Origin: Providencia huaxiensis
GTDB lineage: Bacteria; Pseudomonadota; Gammaproteobacteria; Enterobacterales; Enterobacteriaceae
Assembly: GCF_002843235.3 (NCBI RefSeq)
Contig: NZ_CP031123.2
Span: 3,968,001-4,032,000 of the forward strand
Length of the DNA: 64,000 nucleotides
Reading direction: 5' to 3'
The position numbers were made by a program, and so were the translations under genes. Shown here piece by piece: positions 45,751-54,756 of the stretch. Under the pieces are notes generated by a model. That model saw only the letters and a program-made list of their open reading frames with translations. It made no database searches and had not been told where the DNA came from. Numbering within the stretch: the stretch's first letter is position 1; every line of letters begins with the position of its first letter.

Positions 45751-47300
45751 TATGCTTTCTCCCCTTTCCATACAAACTCACGCCCTAATAAACCCGTATT
45801 GGTGCTGCTACTTGCCCAGATAACACCGGCATCTGTTAGCATTTTGACCTGCGCATCCATCGACGGTGTGTCTTGGTCAGTCCCTAGCACATAGCCTAAA
45901 ATTTCTAGTTCACGCCCATCTTGTTTGGCAATATTCTTCGCTTCTTTAATCGCGTCGATCATCACGCCGACTGGGTCTTCGTGAGAACCAAAACCTAAAA
46001 CGAAGTCCATCATAATGACGCCAACTTCAGGGTCGCGAGCCTCTTGTAATAAGCGTTCAATACGGTTGGTAGGGTCGATCATTGGGTGCGGTTTACCGTT
46101 GGTAAAGTCGTCATCACCAAAATCGAGGAAGGTGTGTGCAATACTTTTGTTGAGGTCTTTTAAGCGGTAGTCAGGGTTTGGCTGAATATTGCTGTAAACA
46201 TCATCGTATTTTTCCAAGGCGGCAAACATGGCTTCATCGCATAGCGTTCCACCACAGAATAAGCCACGAATATATTTCTGCTCAGGTTTCAGTTTTGCTC
46301 TGACTTCATCAATAAGTGGTAAATTAAGAGGGTGTAAATCTAAATCTTCTTTGCGAATACCGGTTAATAGAACCGCTTTCAGTGCTGCTTCTTTGGTGCT
46401 TTGTGCAAAGGTTAGACCCGGCTTATCTTCTGGTAGCGGTTGGCTACCTAAGAAACACACGACAACAGGTTTGTGGCATTTTTCCGCTTGTTCTAACACT
46501 TTCTTGGCAACGGCAGGAGCTGGTGGCTTAGAAATCAGTGCGATAACTTGGGTTTCATCATCGGCATCGAGCATTTTCAGGGCGTCAATCATCATGATAC
46601 CGCCAATTTTTTCGCTTAAATCGCGACCACCGGTACCAATTAATTGGGAAACGCCTGCACCAAATTCGTGAATACGGACGCTGAGTTCTTGGCTACCGGT
46701 GCCGGATGCACCGATGATGCCAATGCTGCCACGGCGTACATTGTTACCAAAGCACAGCGCAGTACCGTTGATAATGGCGGTTCCGCAGTCTGGGCCCATC
46801 ATCAGCAAGCCTTTCTTGCTAGCCAGCTGTTTAAGTGCGAGTTCATCTTCAATGGAGACGTTATCGGAAAACAGCATGACATTGAGGTCATTTTCTAATG
46901 CAATGCGCGCTTCACGAGCAGCAAACTGGCCATTGACTGAAATGACAGCAAGGTTGGCATCTGGGATATGTGTTTTTGCTGAATTAATGGTGGCGTATTT
47001 GGCTTCATGTTGCCCACCGCCCTGGTTTTTCTTATTAAATAGGTCTTCGATAGCAATTAATGTGGCGTCGTTCGCTTCATTGCTTGGGCCTTTGATGACA
47101 ATCATTAAATCGCCATTTTTAGCCTCTTCTAATTCAGGGGTTAGTAACCCTAAATTACGTAAAACGCCTTTATTCATCTCTGTAGCCATCGCGACAAACG
47201 CTTGCTCAACATTGTCGAGTTGATTGGCTTTTGTCGAAATAGACATCAGTGATACGGAATCAAAATAGGTATTCTTTTTTATGACAACTTTAGTCGACAT
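45750..47300 (-). CDS. fdrA: FdrA-family protein, oxamate carbamoyltransferase subunit (AllF-like)
   Basis: A 516-residue protein with succinyl-CoA-synthetase-like Rossmann folds. The nucleotide-binding loop is GIIGASGTGSQELSVRIHEFG, and GSHEDPVGVMIDAI lies in the C-terminal domain. E. coli FdrA was named for a suppressor effect on FtsH but is now assigned as AllF of the oxamate carbamoyltransferase complex. The start MSTKVVIKKN at 47300 has GGAGAAA upstream; a longer start would add 16 residues. It overlaps the DUF2877 gene by 11 bases and the DUF1116 gene by 1 base, so the three are translationally coupled. Confidence 0.88.
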   Translation of the reverse strand: MSTKVVIKKNTYFDSVSLMSISTKANQLDNVEQAFVAMATEMNKGVLRNLGLLTPELEEAKNGDLMIVIKGPSNEANDATLIAIEDLFNKKNQGGGQHEAKYATINSAKTHIPDANLAVISVNGQFAAREARIALENDLNVMLFSDNVSIEDELALKQLASKKGLLMMGPDCGTAIINGTALCFGNNVRRGSIGIIGASGTGSQELSVRIHEFGAGVSQLIGTGGRDLSEKIGGIMMIDALKMLDADDETQVIALISKPPAPAVAKKVLEQAEKCHKPVVVCFLGSQPLPEDKPGLTFAQSTKEAALKAVLLTGIRKEDLDLHPLNLPLIDEVRAKLKPEQKYIRGLFCGGTLCDEAMFAALEKYDDVYSNIQPNPDYRLKDLNKSIAHTFLDFGDDDFTNGKPHPMIDPTNRIERLLQEARDPEVGVIMMDFVLGFGSHEDPVGVMIDAIKEAKNIAKQDGRELEILGYVLGTDQDTPSMDAQVKMLTDAGVIWASSSTNTGLLGREFVWKGEKA

Positions 47301-48213
47301 AGTTTTCTCCGAAATAATGGGTGATATACAGGGCATCTCGCAAGCCAAATAGCATGTCGCTGCCAGAACTCGACCCGATATTTAAAATCTCTAAAATTTG
47401 TGGATAAATATCTGTTTCTTTCGCATCAACTAATGATTGAATTAGTTGCTGCATGTTTTCTCGAAATTCTCGGTTTAATGCTTTTTCTAATGTGATGGCA
47501 CTGATTGGTGTCGTCTGGCCTAGGCTGTGGGTTACTCCTTGATAAAAATCAGGGTAAAAAGTGGCAACTGGATGGCCGTTTAATAATAAAAATGCCATTA
47601 ACCCAACTAAGTAATCATCTCCTGAAGGTGTTAGCCCGATACCTAATCCAACAAACTGGCGGATCACATGAGTCATGTTTTCTTTATTTTTCTTAATTAT
47701 TGATTCAATCAATTCAGAGCGTAATTGAACCAATTGTTCTGTCATAGAGAGATAAAAAAAGTTATCCCCCTGATATTTAAATAGAGAATTTTTATTTTTA
47801 GTTAAAATTAAATCCAAATTATTTCTTTTCTCTTCGATATATAATAAATAATTTGGATTTTTAAGTTTGTTATCACTAAAGTTGATAACAGGTTGCTGCC
47901 ATTCTTTACATAAAGAAAATGATATTAAATAATGACTGCCAATCAATATTTCTTTATTAAATAAATAAATGGTTTCTCCTTCTTTAATATCGAAAAGAGA
48001 AAAGTCTTTATTGATTAATCGGCAACTATTTGGTGCATTATCTAATTGAGAACAAAGCAAAGTATAAAGTACATTATCAATAGAAAAATTAATGGCTTTA
48101 TTAAAGACTTGTTCTACTGTTCCTTGAGGTTGTGGCTGATGCAACAAATTGAGAAAATGTGTATCAGCCGTTAGCCCGTATAACCTTTGCCGATGAGATA
48201 TGGATGCGTTCAC
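47290..48213 (-). CDS. DUF2877 protein (YlbF/AllH-like)
   Basis: A 307-residue protein of the DUF2877 family, with the conserved GLGIGLTPSGDDYLVG (about 186-201) and LEKALNREF. In E. coli the equivalent YlbF (AllH) is the third subunit of oxamate carbamoyltransferase. The middle part (about 60-165) is AT-rich at DNA level and poorly conserved by eye. The GTG start at 48213 has AAGGAGG only 3 bases upstream, a short spacing, and no better start is nearby. It is coupled to fdrA and follows the ankyrin gene by 35 bases. Confidence 0.8.
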   Translation of the reverse strand: MNASISHRQRLYGLTADTHFLNLLHQPQPQGTVEQVFNKAINFSIDNVLYTLLCSQLDNAPNSCRLINKDFSLFDIKEGETIYLFNKEILIGSHYLISFSLCKEWQQPVINFSDNKLKNPNYLLYIEEKRNNLDLILTKNKNSLFKYQGDNFFYLSMTEQLVQLRSELIESIIKKNKENMTHVIRQFVGLGIGLTPSGDDYLVGLMAFLLLNGHPVATFYPDFYQGVTHSLGQTTPISAITLEKALNREFRENMQQLIQSLVDAKETDIYPQILEILNIGSSSGSDMLFGLRDALYITHYFGENYVD

Positions 48214-48248
48214 ATGCCTCCTTATCCTATTTAGAGTCTATGATTTCG

Positions 48249-48857
48249 CTATGCGCCTGCGGCAATCAGTAGCTCCACAATTTCGTTGTAACCCTTTTCA
48301 CGCGCTAACTCTAATGGTTTTTTACCATACTTATCAGTCATGTGTGGGTTTGCACCATGGTCTAATAGCAATTTAACGATTTGCTGTTGTTTTTCGCCAC
48401 CGTCATTGAGCACGATAGCTTCTAATAGTGGTGTCCAGCCTACAAAGTTAGTGTGGTTGACATTAATATCGGTTTTTTCAAGTAATTCACGAACAATTTC
48501 CACGTGGCCTTTTTCACTTGCAGGTGTAATGCCCACACCACCAAAACGGGTTAATAAATCTAAATTTGGTTTTGCAGGTAAGACAATGCGCAACAACGTG
48601 AGGTCATCATTAAGGCAGCTTAATAAGAAAGGGTTAAAACATGTTTGGTCTTGTTTATTAATATCGGCCCCTGCATTAATTAGGAAAGAAACACATTCAT
48701 AATGTTTATTCAGGCTTGCATTAACAATCGCCGTACGGCCTTGGCGGTTGGTGGTATTAATATCCACACCTTTTTCAAGACAACTTTTTAATATTTCTAA
48801 TTGTCCTTGTTCAGCTGCGGTTAAAAAATCGTGAGCGAGAGTACTAGCGGTCATCAT
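48249..48857 (-). CDS. Ankyrin-repeat protein
   Basis: A 202-residue soluble protein of about five ankyrin repeats. The repeat pattern is clear in GRTAIVNASLNKHYECVSFL, GITPASEKGHVEIVRELLEK and GKKPLELAREKGYNEIVELL. It has no signal peptide and no catalytic domain, so it is a protein-protein adaptor. It is the first gene of the leftward set before DUF2877 and fdrA, so its partner is probably one of these subunits or the regulator. AAGGGG precedes the start; Met1 or Met2 may be used. Confidence 0.8.
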   Translation of the reverse strand: MMTASTLAHDFLTAAEQGQLEILKSCLEKGVDINTTNRQGRTAIVNASLNKHYECVSFLINAGADINKQDQTCFNPFLLSCLNDDLTLLRIVLPAKPNLDLLTRFGGVGITPASEKGHVEIVRELLEKTDINVNHTNFVGWTPLLEAIVLNDGGEKQQQIVKLLLDHGANPHMTDKYGKKPLELAREKGYNEIVELLIAAGA

Positions 48858-49448
48858 TTTCCCCTTAGGTTGGTTTTTATTACCAACATAGATAAAGACA
48901 ATTTGAAGATTATTTATGATGTGTAGAGCATAGCAATTGTCATTAATAAAAAGAATCCATTTAAATTTAATTCATCAATGAGGCGTTTGATTGTTGAATT
49001 AAATTCAATAATCTGGCTTTTTTGTGCGTATGAGCATCCTTTTTTATCGTTTATTGATGGTTTATGACTATTTTTAGACCCAAATTATGTGATTTTTTTT
49101 GTTAATTAAAATCGAAAATCATGATTTACTCAGTTCTGTGATAGACATCAAATTGAAAGTTTTTAATTTGTTAAATTTGTAATTTTATTGATCTCATCTG
49201 TATCGAATGTTAATGCTTGGTTTGCCTATTAAATTCAATAATATTAGGCATTTAGAATATTAATAGTGACGTTAAATGTACGGTTTTTACTTGGGAAAAA
49301 TATATATCAAATTTAATCTATTCCAGTTGTTAATAATTCTGTTAAGCTATAAAAATATGCTCGAAAAATAATCTGATTTTTGCGTTATTGAATTTTATTC
49401 ACATAAAAAGATGATTTGTCTAAAATTTAAACACTTTTGGTGGTGGGT
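48858..49448. promoter_or_regulatory. Divergent control region of ankyrin/fdrA set and LysR gene
   Basis: 591 very AT-rich bases without a supported gene. It holds a perfect 7-1-7 palindrome TTGAATTAAATTCAA (48994-49008) and a 15-base direct repeat ATTAAATTCAATAAT at 48998-49012 and again at 49228-49242. Related partial forms occur near 48961 and 49385. These suit binding sites for the divergent LysR regulator. The length is unusual and would allow looping or a nucleoid-protein role. Confidence 0.55.
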
Positions 49449-50381
49449 ATGAACTCAATTTTTACGGAAGAAAACTTACTGACTTACACAACAGCAGCGA
49501 AATTTGCGAGTTTTAGTAAAGCCGCGGAAGAATTAGGCGTTACCACCTCCGCGGTAAGTTATACCATCAAACGTATTGAAACTTATTTAGATGTCGCATT
49601 GTTCATTCGTAATACCCGTAATATTGAACTCACAGAAGCGGGTTATTATTTTTATCGAAAAGCGACCGATTTGCTTAATAATTTCCATTCCATTCAAAAA
49701 AGTATTTATTCCATTGAGCAAGGTATTGAAGCACGGGTGCGTATTTGTATTAATCAGTTATTATATACGCCTTATCATACCGCTAAGTTACTGCAAATAT
49801 TAAAAAAACAGTTTGCGACCTGCCACATCACCGTGACAACAGAGGTATATAATGGGGTTTGGGATGCCATTATTAATAATCATGCAGATATTGCGATTGG
49901 TGCTCCAGGCACGTTGATGGATGGCGGTGGGATTGATTACACTGAAATTGGTGCGATCCATTGGCAATTTGCTATTGCGGCAACTCATCCATTGGCGCTG
50001 ATGCCAGAGCCCATCGCTGAGAGCCAATTGCGTCTTTATCCAAATATTATGGTAGAGGATACCGCGCATACCATTAATAAGCGGGTGGGGTGGCTACTAC
50101 ATGGGCAGGAAGCAATTCAAGTTCCTGATTTTAATACTAAATGCCAGTGTCAGATACTCGGTGAAGGGATTGGCTTTTTACCTGATTATATGATTAAAGA
50201 ACATGTTAAACACGGCCTGTTGGTAACAAAACACATTCAGAACCCACGACAAGACTCCCATATGCTATTAGCCACACAACATTCGGCTACTGGGCTTGTG
50301 ACGCAGTGGATCCGCAAAGAATTTGGCGAAAAGGGGGTTTTAGCAGACCTTTACAGCGACCTCCTAAAACCCATCAATTAG
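49449..50381 (+). CDS. LysR-family transcriptional regulator
   Basis: A 310-residue regulator. The N-terminal winged helix (about 4-65) has AAKFASFSKAAEELGVTTSAVSYTIKRIE, the LysR recognition region. A linker helix and a periplasmic-binding-like effector domain (about 90-300) follow. It diverges from the ankyrin/DUF2877/FdrA set, so it likely controls the carbamoyl-compound pathway, with a pathway intermediate as co-inducer. ATG 49449 is used; a TTG at 49437 would add four residues. It ends 2 bases from the convergent esterase gene. Confidence 0.85.
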   Translation: MNSIFTEENLLTYTTAAKFASFSKAAEELGVTTSAVSYTIKRIETYLDVALFIRNTRNIELTEAGYYFYRKATDLLNNFHSIQKSIYSIEQGIEARVRICINQLLYTPYHTAKLLQILKKQFATCHITVTTEVYNGVWDAIINNHADIAIGAPGTLMDGGGIDYTEIGAIHWQFAIAATHPLALMPEPIAESQLRLYPNIMVEDTAHTINKRVGWLLHGQEAIQVPDFNTKCQCQILGEGIGFLPDYMIKEHVKHGLLVTKHIQNPRQDSHMLLATQHSATGLVTQWIRKEFGEKGVLADLYSDLLKPIN

Positions 50382-50383
50382 TT

Positions 50384-51241
50384 TTATTGGCTAGCGACAT
50401 CAAGGGCTTTATCGATGGCATCAGGGATCACTGAACCGTGGTTTTTGCCATCGAATAAGGTAAATTCACAGTGCCTTTGGTGGTTTGCAATCTCAGTGCA
50501 AACTTGGCGTGTGCTAATCCAACTTTTGCGCGCTTGGTAATTTTGTACTTGTTCGGCGCTCAATTTGGATAAATCAGGGCTCTCTTCTAAACCGCCTAAA
50601 GTCACAAATAGGGGGGAAGCCGTTTGTTTAGCTGTCAGCTTCGCTAAATCCACCATACTTCCTTTACCCCACCATAATGACGGGCTGGCAGACACATAAA
50701 ACTGAAAATCATCCGGTTGTTGTTGATATGCCATTAAGGTGAATAATCCACCAAATGAATGGCCAAATAGGGTTTGCTTGTTTTTATCAATAGGAAGCCG
50801 TTGTTCTGCCCATGGGCGAATAGTGTCAGTTAAAAATTGGTATAGCGCAGGGGAGCCTCCGCCTTGTTTAAATTCGTCACCGGTAACCGGTGGGGTGTAA
50901 TCGAGCGTTCGCCATGCTTTTGGAAAGGCTTCGTCGATGGGGTAACCAATCCCAATAATAATCGGTAGTTTATCCGCAGGGAGCTTTTCAACTGCGCGAT
51001 TAACCGCTTTGGGGTATAAGCCATTACCATCAAGCATATACAGGACAGGGCGTTGTGCAGTGACATTATAGGGTACCGCACTGTAAATGCGCAGCGCACG
51101 GTCACCGTAGGCCATATCCGTTTGTTGGATATCGTAAAATTGGCTGACTTGCTCGTCCATACTTGGGATAGTCTGGCTAGGGCGTGCGAACGCACTGCTT
51201 GCCATACATAATAATAAGCTGGAAATTAATAATTTATTCAA
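50384..51241 (-). CDS. Periplasmic siderophore esterase-like alpha/beta hydrolase (IroE/Fes type)
   Basis: A 285-residue alpha/beta hydrolase with a signal peptide ending at about AFA (residue 19). The nucleophile is Ser162 in GHSFGG, and a late His is in GKNHGSVI. It belongs to the esterase group that includes IroE and Fes, which cut catecholate siderophore lactones. It lies about 100 bases downstream of a TonB-dependent receptor on the same strand, so trimming or release of iron from an imported siderophore is the likely job. Other substrates cannot be excluded, since this family also has acyl esterases. Confidence 0.75.
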   Translation of the reverse strand: MNKLLISSLLLCMASSAFARPSQTIPSMDEQVSQFYDIQQTDMAYGDRALRIYSAVPYNVTAQRPVLYMLDGNGLYPKAVNRAVEKLPADKLPIIIGIGYPIDEAFPKAWRTLDYTPPVTGDEFKQGGGSPALYQFLTDTIRPWAEQRLPIDKNKQTLFGHSFGGLFTLMAYQQQPDDFQFYVSASPSLWWGKGSMVDLAKLTAKQTASPLFVTLGGLEESPDLSKLSAEQVQNYQARKSWISTRQVCTEIANHQRHCEFTLFDGKNHGSVIPDAIDKALDVASQ

Positions 51242-51342
51242 TACTCGTCATCCTTCAAGCTGCAGGGGTGTTGACTACGCTCAGCAACCCGAATCACATA
51301 CTTTTGAGGGCATACCTGAAACAGGTACACCCTCAGAGCTAA
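51241..51342. repeat. Partial intergenic repeat and hairpin
   Basis: The left 60 bases (CATCCTTCAAGCTGCA, GTTGACTACGCTCAGC, CAATCACATA-like) resemble the left half of the element at 44089-44211. Then comes a strong hairpin: TGAGGGCATACCTG (51305-51318) pairs with CAGGTACACCCTCA (51322-51335), with two mismatches and an AAA loop. It has no T-run, so it is more likely an RNA-stabilising stem between receptor and esterase genes than a terminator. Confidence 0.5.
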
Positions 51343-53397
51343 TTAGAAACTAACGTTAACGTTCGCCCAATAGCGGCGTCCGTCTTCAACATCCCAGTTT
51401 CCACCACCTTGTGCGTCAATTTTATCACCTTTTTCATTACCAATATTTAATACCGCAAAGTTGAGTTTGGTATTTTTCAATAATTGATAGGTCGCACCCA
51501 CATCCATAGTGGTATAGCCATTACGGTAACGAGGGACTGATGCACCATTACGCTGTGCAGCCCAGATTTGTTTTCCTACATATTGCGCACGGGTATACAA
51601 GTTGAGGTCTTCGCTAAACTGCCAATCTAATTTCGCATTGGCTAAGTGTTTTGGTGTCTTATCCAAAGGATAGCCTTTTAAAGATTGTCCACTAGTTAGC
51701 TTTTCATCATCACTTTTACGTTCTGAGTCGGTATAGGTATAGTTCAAACTCAGCTTCCAATCTTCTATAATTGGAATACCTGTTGCGACTTCAACCCCTT
51801 TAATGTTTGCTTTACCCACATTATCATAGGTATACAGTTTTAGGCCTGTAAGTGGGTCAGTTCCACCAGTGTAATAACTGGTTAATTTATTTTTAAAATC
51901 AGTATTAAAGAATGTTAAGCTCGCATCAAAGCCTGACTCATGGTTATAGGCAATGCTGATTTCTTCACTGACACTTTTTTCGGGTTTCAGGTCAGGGTTA
52001 CCATGAATGATGCCTAAGCCTTTTTCAGTAGACGTTCCATAAGTCGGGCTAATTTCACGTAATGTTGGCGCGCGGAATGCAGATGAAACGCCCCCTTTAA
52101 TGGTTATCTCATCGGTGAGGTAATAGACGGCATAACCTCTTGGGTTCCAGTGGTCGCCATAAAACTCATGGTGATCTAAACGTAACCCACCCGTCAATAT
52201 CAGATTCTCTGTTGCCGTGAACTCATTTTCTAAGAAGAAAGCGTGTTGTTCCGCGGTCATCTTCGCATTTTCAGTTGTTGATGAACCTGTTGCTGAGGTG
52301 TCTTTTAGTTTCGCATACTGAAATTGACCACCAACGGTTAGGATATTGTCCGGCAAAAACGCCACGACTTTTCCATCAACGACAGTATTGGTAATTTCGG
52401 GTACTCGTGCGTCATAACGATATTCTGTAATTTTAGTCGCAGGGTCTGTTATGTCTGTTTTGGTTCTTTTTTTCGTATTTTCTTGATAAACACTCAACTC
52501 AGTATTGAATGAATCCCAGTCCCCTTTATAGGTTAAAGCAAAATGGTTACGGTCATTATGGATTTCAGAGTGTTTATTTGCTCTTGGCTTACCATTAAAC
52601 TCACTGGTTGGTGCAAGGGAGTAACCCGGTTTTTCTTCCCTTTCCTGCGTGGTTCTACCCGCTTCTAATAAGAAAGTCTGGTTATCCATTGGGGTAAACG
52701 TCAGTTTTGCGGTTAGGCTCTTATTATCTTTCTTGTGATGGCCATCAGCGATTTTATCTTCCTGACGATAGTCCCCACCACCATATAATTGCAGGCCGAG
52801 TTTATCTTGAATTAATGGGCCTGATAGGTAGAAGTTACCGTCGGTTGAATTACCGCTATCGCTATTTTCTTGGATAATCGCGCCTGTTGTCACACTACCG
52901 TGCCATTCATTGGTCACTTTTTTGGTGATGATATTGATAACACCACCCATCGCATCAGAACCATACAGGGAGGACATAGGTCCACGGATCACTTCGATGC
53001 GTTCAATCGCTTCAACAGGTGGCATAAAGCCCGCTTCAAAACCACCACTCCCATTTGGACGTGATTCACGGCTATTTTGACGACGCCCATCGACCAATAT
53101 CAACGTGTATTCGCCGGGTAAGCCACGGATATTAATATCTTGTTTGTTGGCAGCACCAACGATACTTACCCCTTCCACGTCTTTAACCGCATCGGCGAGG
53201 TCACGAACAGGTTTATTTTGTAGCTGGTCTGCCGTGATCACAGTCACGCTAGCAGGAGCATCACGCAGTTGTTGCGAGAAGCCTGACGCACTGACGACCA
53301 TGGTATCTGTTTTACTGTCTGCTGCTGTAGCACTAAATGAAGATAAAGCCGCACAAACACCGGCGGCAATCAGGGTGTAGTGATATTGCGAAGTCAT
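51343..53397 (-). CDS. TonB-dependent catecholate siderophore receptor
   Basis: A 684-residue outer-membrane receptor. A signal peptide ends at ATAA (about residue 26). The TonB box region is DTMVVSASG, then a plug domain (about 35-155, INIRGLPGEYTLILVDGRR and RIEVIRGPMSSLYGSDAMGGVINIIT), then the 22-strand barrel ending in the C-terminal Phe of NVNVSF. It resembles the IrgA/CirA/FepA group. ATG 53397 (AGGGA upstream) is used, since the longer start would precede the signal peptide by 24 residues. A Fur box upstream and the esterase downstream support an iron role. The exact ligand is unknown. Confidence 0.9.
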   Translation of the reverse strand: MTSQYHYTLIAAGVCAALSSFSATAADSKTDTMVVSASGFSQQLRDAPASVTVITADQLQNKPVRDLADAVKDVEGVSIVGAANKQDINIRGLPGEYTLILVDGRRQNSRESRPNGSGGFEAGFMPPVEAIERIEVIRGPMSSLYGSDAMGGVINIITKKVTNEWHGSVTTGAIIQENSDSGNSTDGNFYLSGPLIQDKLGLQLYGGGDYRQEDKIADGHHKKDNKSLTAKLTFTPMDNQTFLLEAGRTTQEREEKPGYSLAPTSEFNGKPRANKHSEIHNDRNHFALTYKGDWDSFNTELSVYQENTKKRTKTDITDPATKITEYRYDARVPEITNTVVDGKVVAFLPDNILTVGGQFQYAKLKDTSATGSSTTENAKMTAEQHAFFLENEFTATENLILTGGLRLDHHEFYGDHWNPRGYAVYYLTDEITIKGGVSSAFRAPTLREISPTYGTSTEKGLGIIHGNPDLKPEKSVSEEISIAYNHESGFDASLTFFNTDFKNKLTSYYTGGTDPLTGLKLYTYDNVGKANIKGVEVATGIPIIEDWKLSLNYTYTDSERKSDDEKLTSGQSLKGYPLDKTPKHLANAKLDWQFSEDLNLYTRAQYVGKQIWAAQRNGASVPRYRNGYTTMDVGATYQLLKNTKLNFAVLNIGNEKGDKIDAQGGGNWDVEDGRRYWANVNVSF

Positions 53398-53420
53398 AGT
53401 TATCCCTAGGAAATATAAAT

Positions 53421-53439
53421 GAGAATGATAATTATATTG
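53421..53439 (-). promoter_or_regulatory. Fur box upstream of the TonB-dependent receptor
   Basis: GAGAATGATAATTATATTG matches the 19-base Fur consensus GATAATGATAATCATTATC at 14 positions. It lies 24-42 bases upstream of the receptor start and within the expected promoter, so iron repression is likely. It also lies about 220 bases from the divergent RND adaptor gene, which may or may not be covered. Confidence 0.7.
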
Positions 53440-53661
53440 TTTGCGAATACTATCACTAAAACATATCAAAAATAAATAATGAGCTAGCTAATTTATGAGC
53501 AATATTTGATCTCAGCTAAGAATTTTCACCTACAGTGTTTTCCCCCTTTTTACCATTTTTACCAAGCTTAACGAAAAATTAAGGTTTAACTTTGGTTTAT
53601 GGTGTTTGGGGATGCGCAAATTTACTCTAGTGCCAACGTTAACTAGAAAAATTTGAATTAT

Positions 53662-54756
53662 ATGAAACATACATTTTTAGCCATTTTATGCTGTTTTATT
53701 ATGGCAGTGGCTCAAGGGGTACAAGCGGAAGAAATACGCTTAAGTGTGACGCATCCGCAAAAAATTAAAGTTGCGGATGCGGTTAGCCTTCCTGGCCAAT
53801 TTGTGGCGCGAAATGAAATTTCTATCGGTTCGCCATTACAGCAACAAATCGTCACCGCAGTATTTGTGGAAGAAGGGGAGTGGGTGGAGAAAGGCCAATT
53901 GCTTGCCACCTTAGAATCGCCAATCCAAAGTGCTGCTGTACAACAATTGAAAGCTGAAATTGATAAGGCTGCGGCTTATATCAAACAGCAAGAAGCACTC
54001 AGTAGGCAGTCACAAAGTGAGCTTCAGCGCTTGTCTCCGCTGGCTAAAACAGGCGTCATTTCAGCAAATGACTTTGGAAAAGCAAAAAACGAAGCTGCAG
54101 CGCAAAATGCACTTCTCACAGCAAGTCGGGCAGAATTACGCCAATTACAAGCCCAACTAAGGCGTGAGCAAAGCCAAGAAGATAAAGCAAAAATTATTGC
54201 GCCCGTTGCAGGTGTGATCAGCGAGCGCCATGCAATGAGCGGTACGCTATCCGATAACGCATTGTTATTTAAACTAATCGAAAATAACGAGCTAGAGTTT
54301 GAAGCCCTCGCACACCCCTCTGAATTAGCCCGCATCCTTGGGGATAACCCCGTTATGATGAAAGTGAATAACAATACGGTCATTTCGGGAAAACTACGTT
54401 ATATATCACCCAAAATAGAGGCTTTAACCCAATTAGGAAAAATTAGAGTGACGCTAACCGAACCCGTTCAATCGATGAGATTAGGGGAAACCGGTACGAT
54501 GACCTATACCAATTCACCGCGTGAATACATATCACTGCCTTATAGTGCGATTCGTACGGAGCCTGATGGTCAACGTTTTATTTTTAGTGTGGCAAATGAT
54601 GGGCGCGTAGAAAAACAACCCGTCCAAATAGGTAAAATTCAACATGGTCATGTTGAAATATTAAGCCCGTTAGCGGCTAACCTTGACGTGGTGACTTACG
54701 CTCAAGCCTTTTTATCTGAAGATGATAAAGTTGTTCCTGTAAGGGCACCGCAATGA
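53662..54756 (+). CDS. RND efflux periplasmic adaptor (membrane fusion protein)
   Basis: A 364-residue adaptor. A signal peptide ends at VQA (about residue 22). A lipoyl-like half follows (about 55-90, VEEGEWVEKGQLLATLES), then a helical hairpin (about 90-170, Gln- and Ala-rich), the second lipoyl half (IIAPVAGVISER), and a beta-barrel. It joins the inner-membrane pump to an outer-membrane channel, probably TolC, since none is encoded here. No lipobox is seen. ATG 53662 is chosen over a TTG three codons before. It overlaps the pump gene by 4 bases (ATGA) and diverges from the siderophore receptor. Confidence 0.88.
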   Translation: MKHTFLAILCCFIMAVAQGVQAEEIRLSVTHPQKIKVADAVSLPGQFVARNEISIGSPLQQQIVTAVFVEEGEWVEKGQLLATLESPIQSAAVQQLKAEIDKAAAYIKQQEALSRQSQSELQRLSPLAKTGVISANDFGKAKNEAAAQNALLTASRAELRQLQAQLRREQSQEDKAKIIAPVAGVISERHAMSGTLSDNALLFKLIENNELEFEALAHPSELARILGDNPVMMKVNNNTVISGKLRYISPKIEALTQLGKIRVTLTEPVQSMRLGETGTMTYTNSPREYISLPYSAIRTEPDGQRFIFSVANDGRVEKQPVQIGKIQHGHVEILSPLAANLDVVTYAQAFLSEDDKVVPVRAPQ

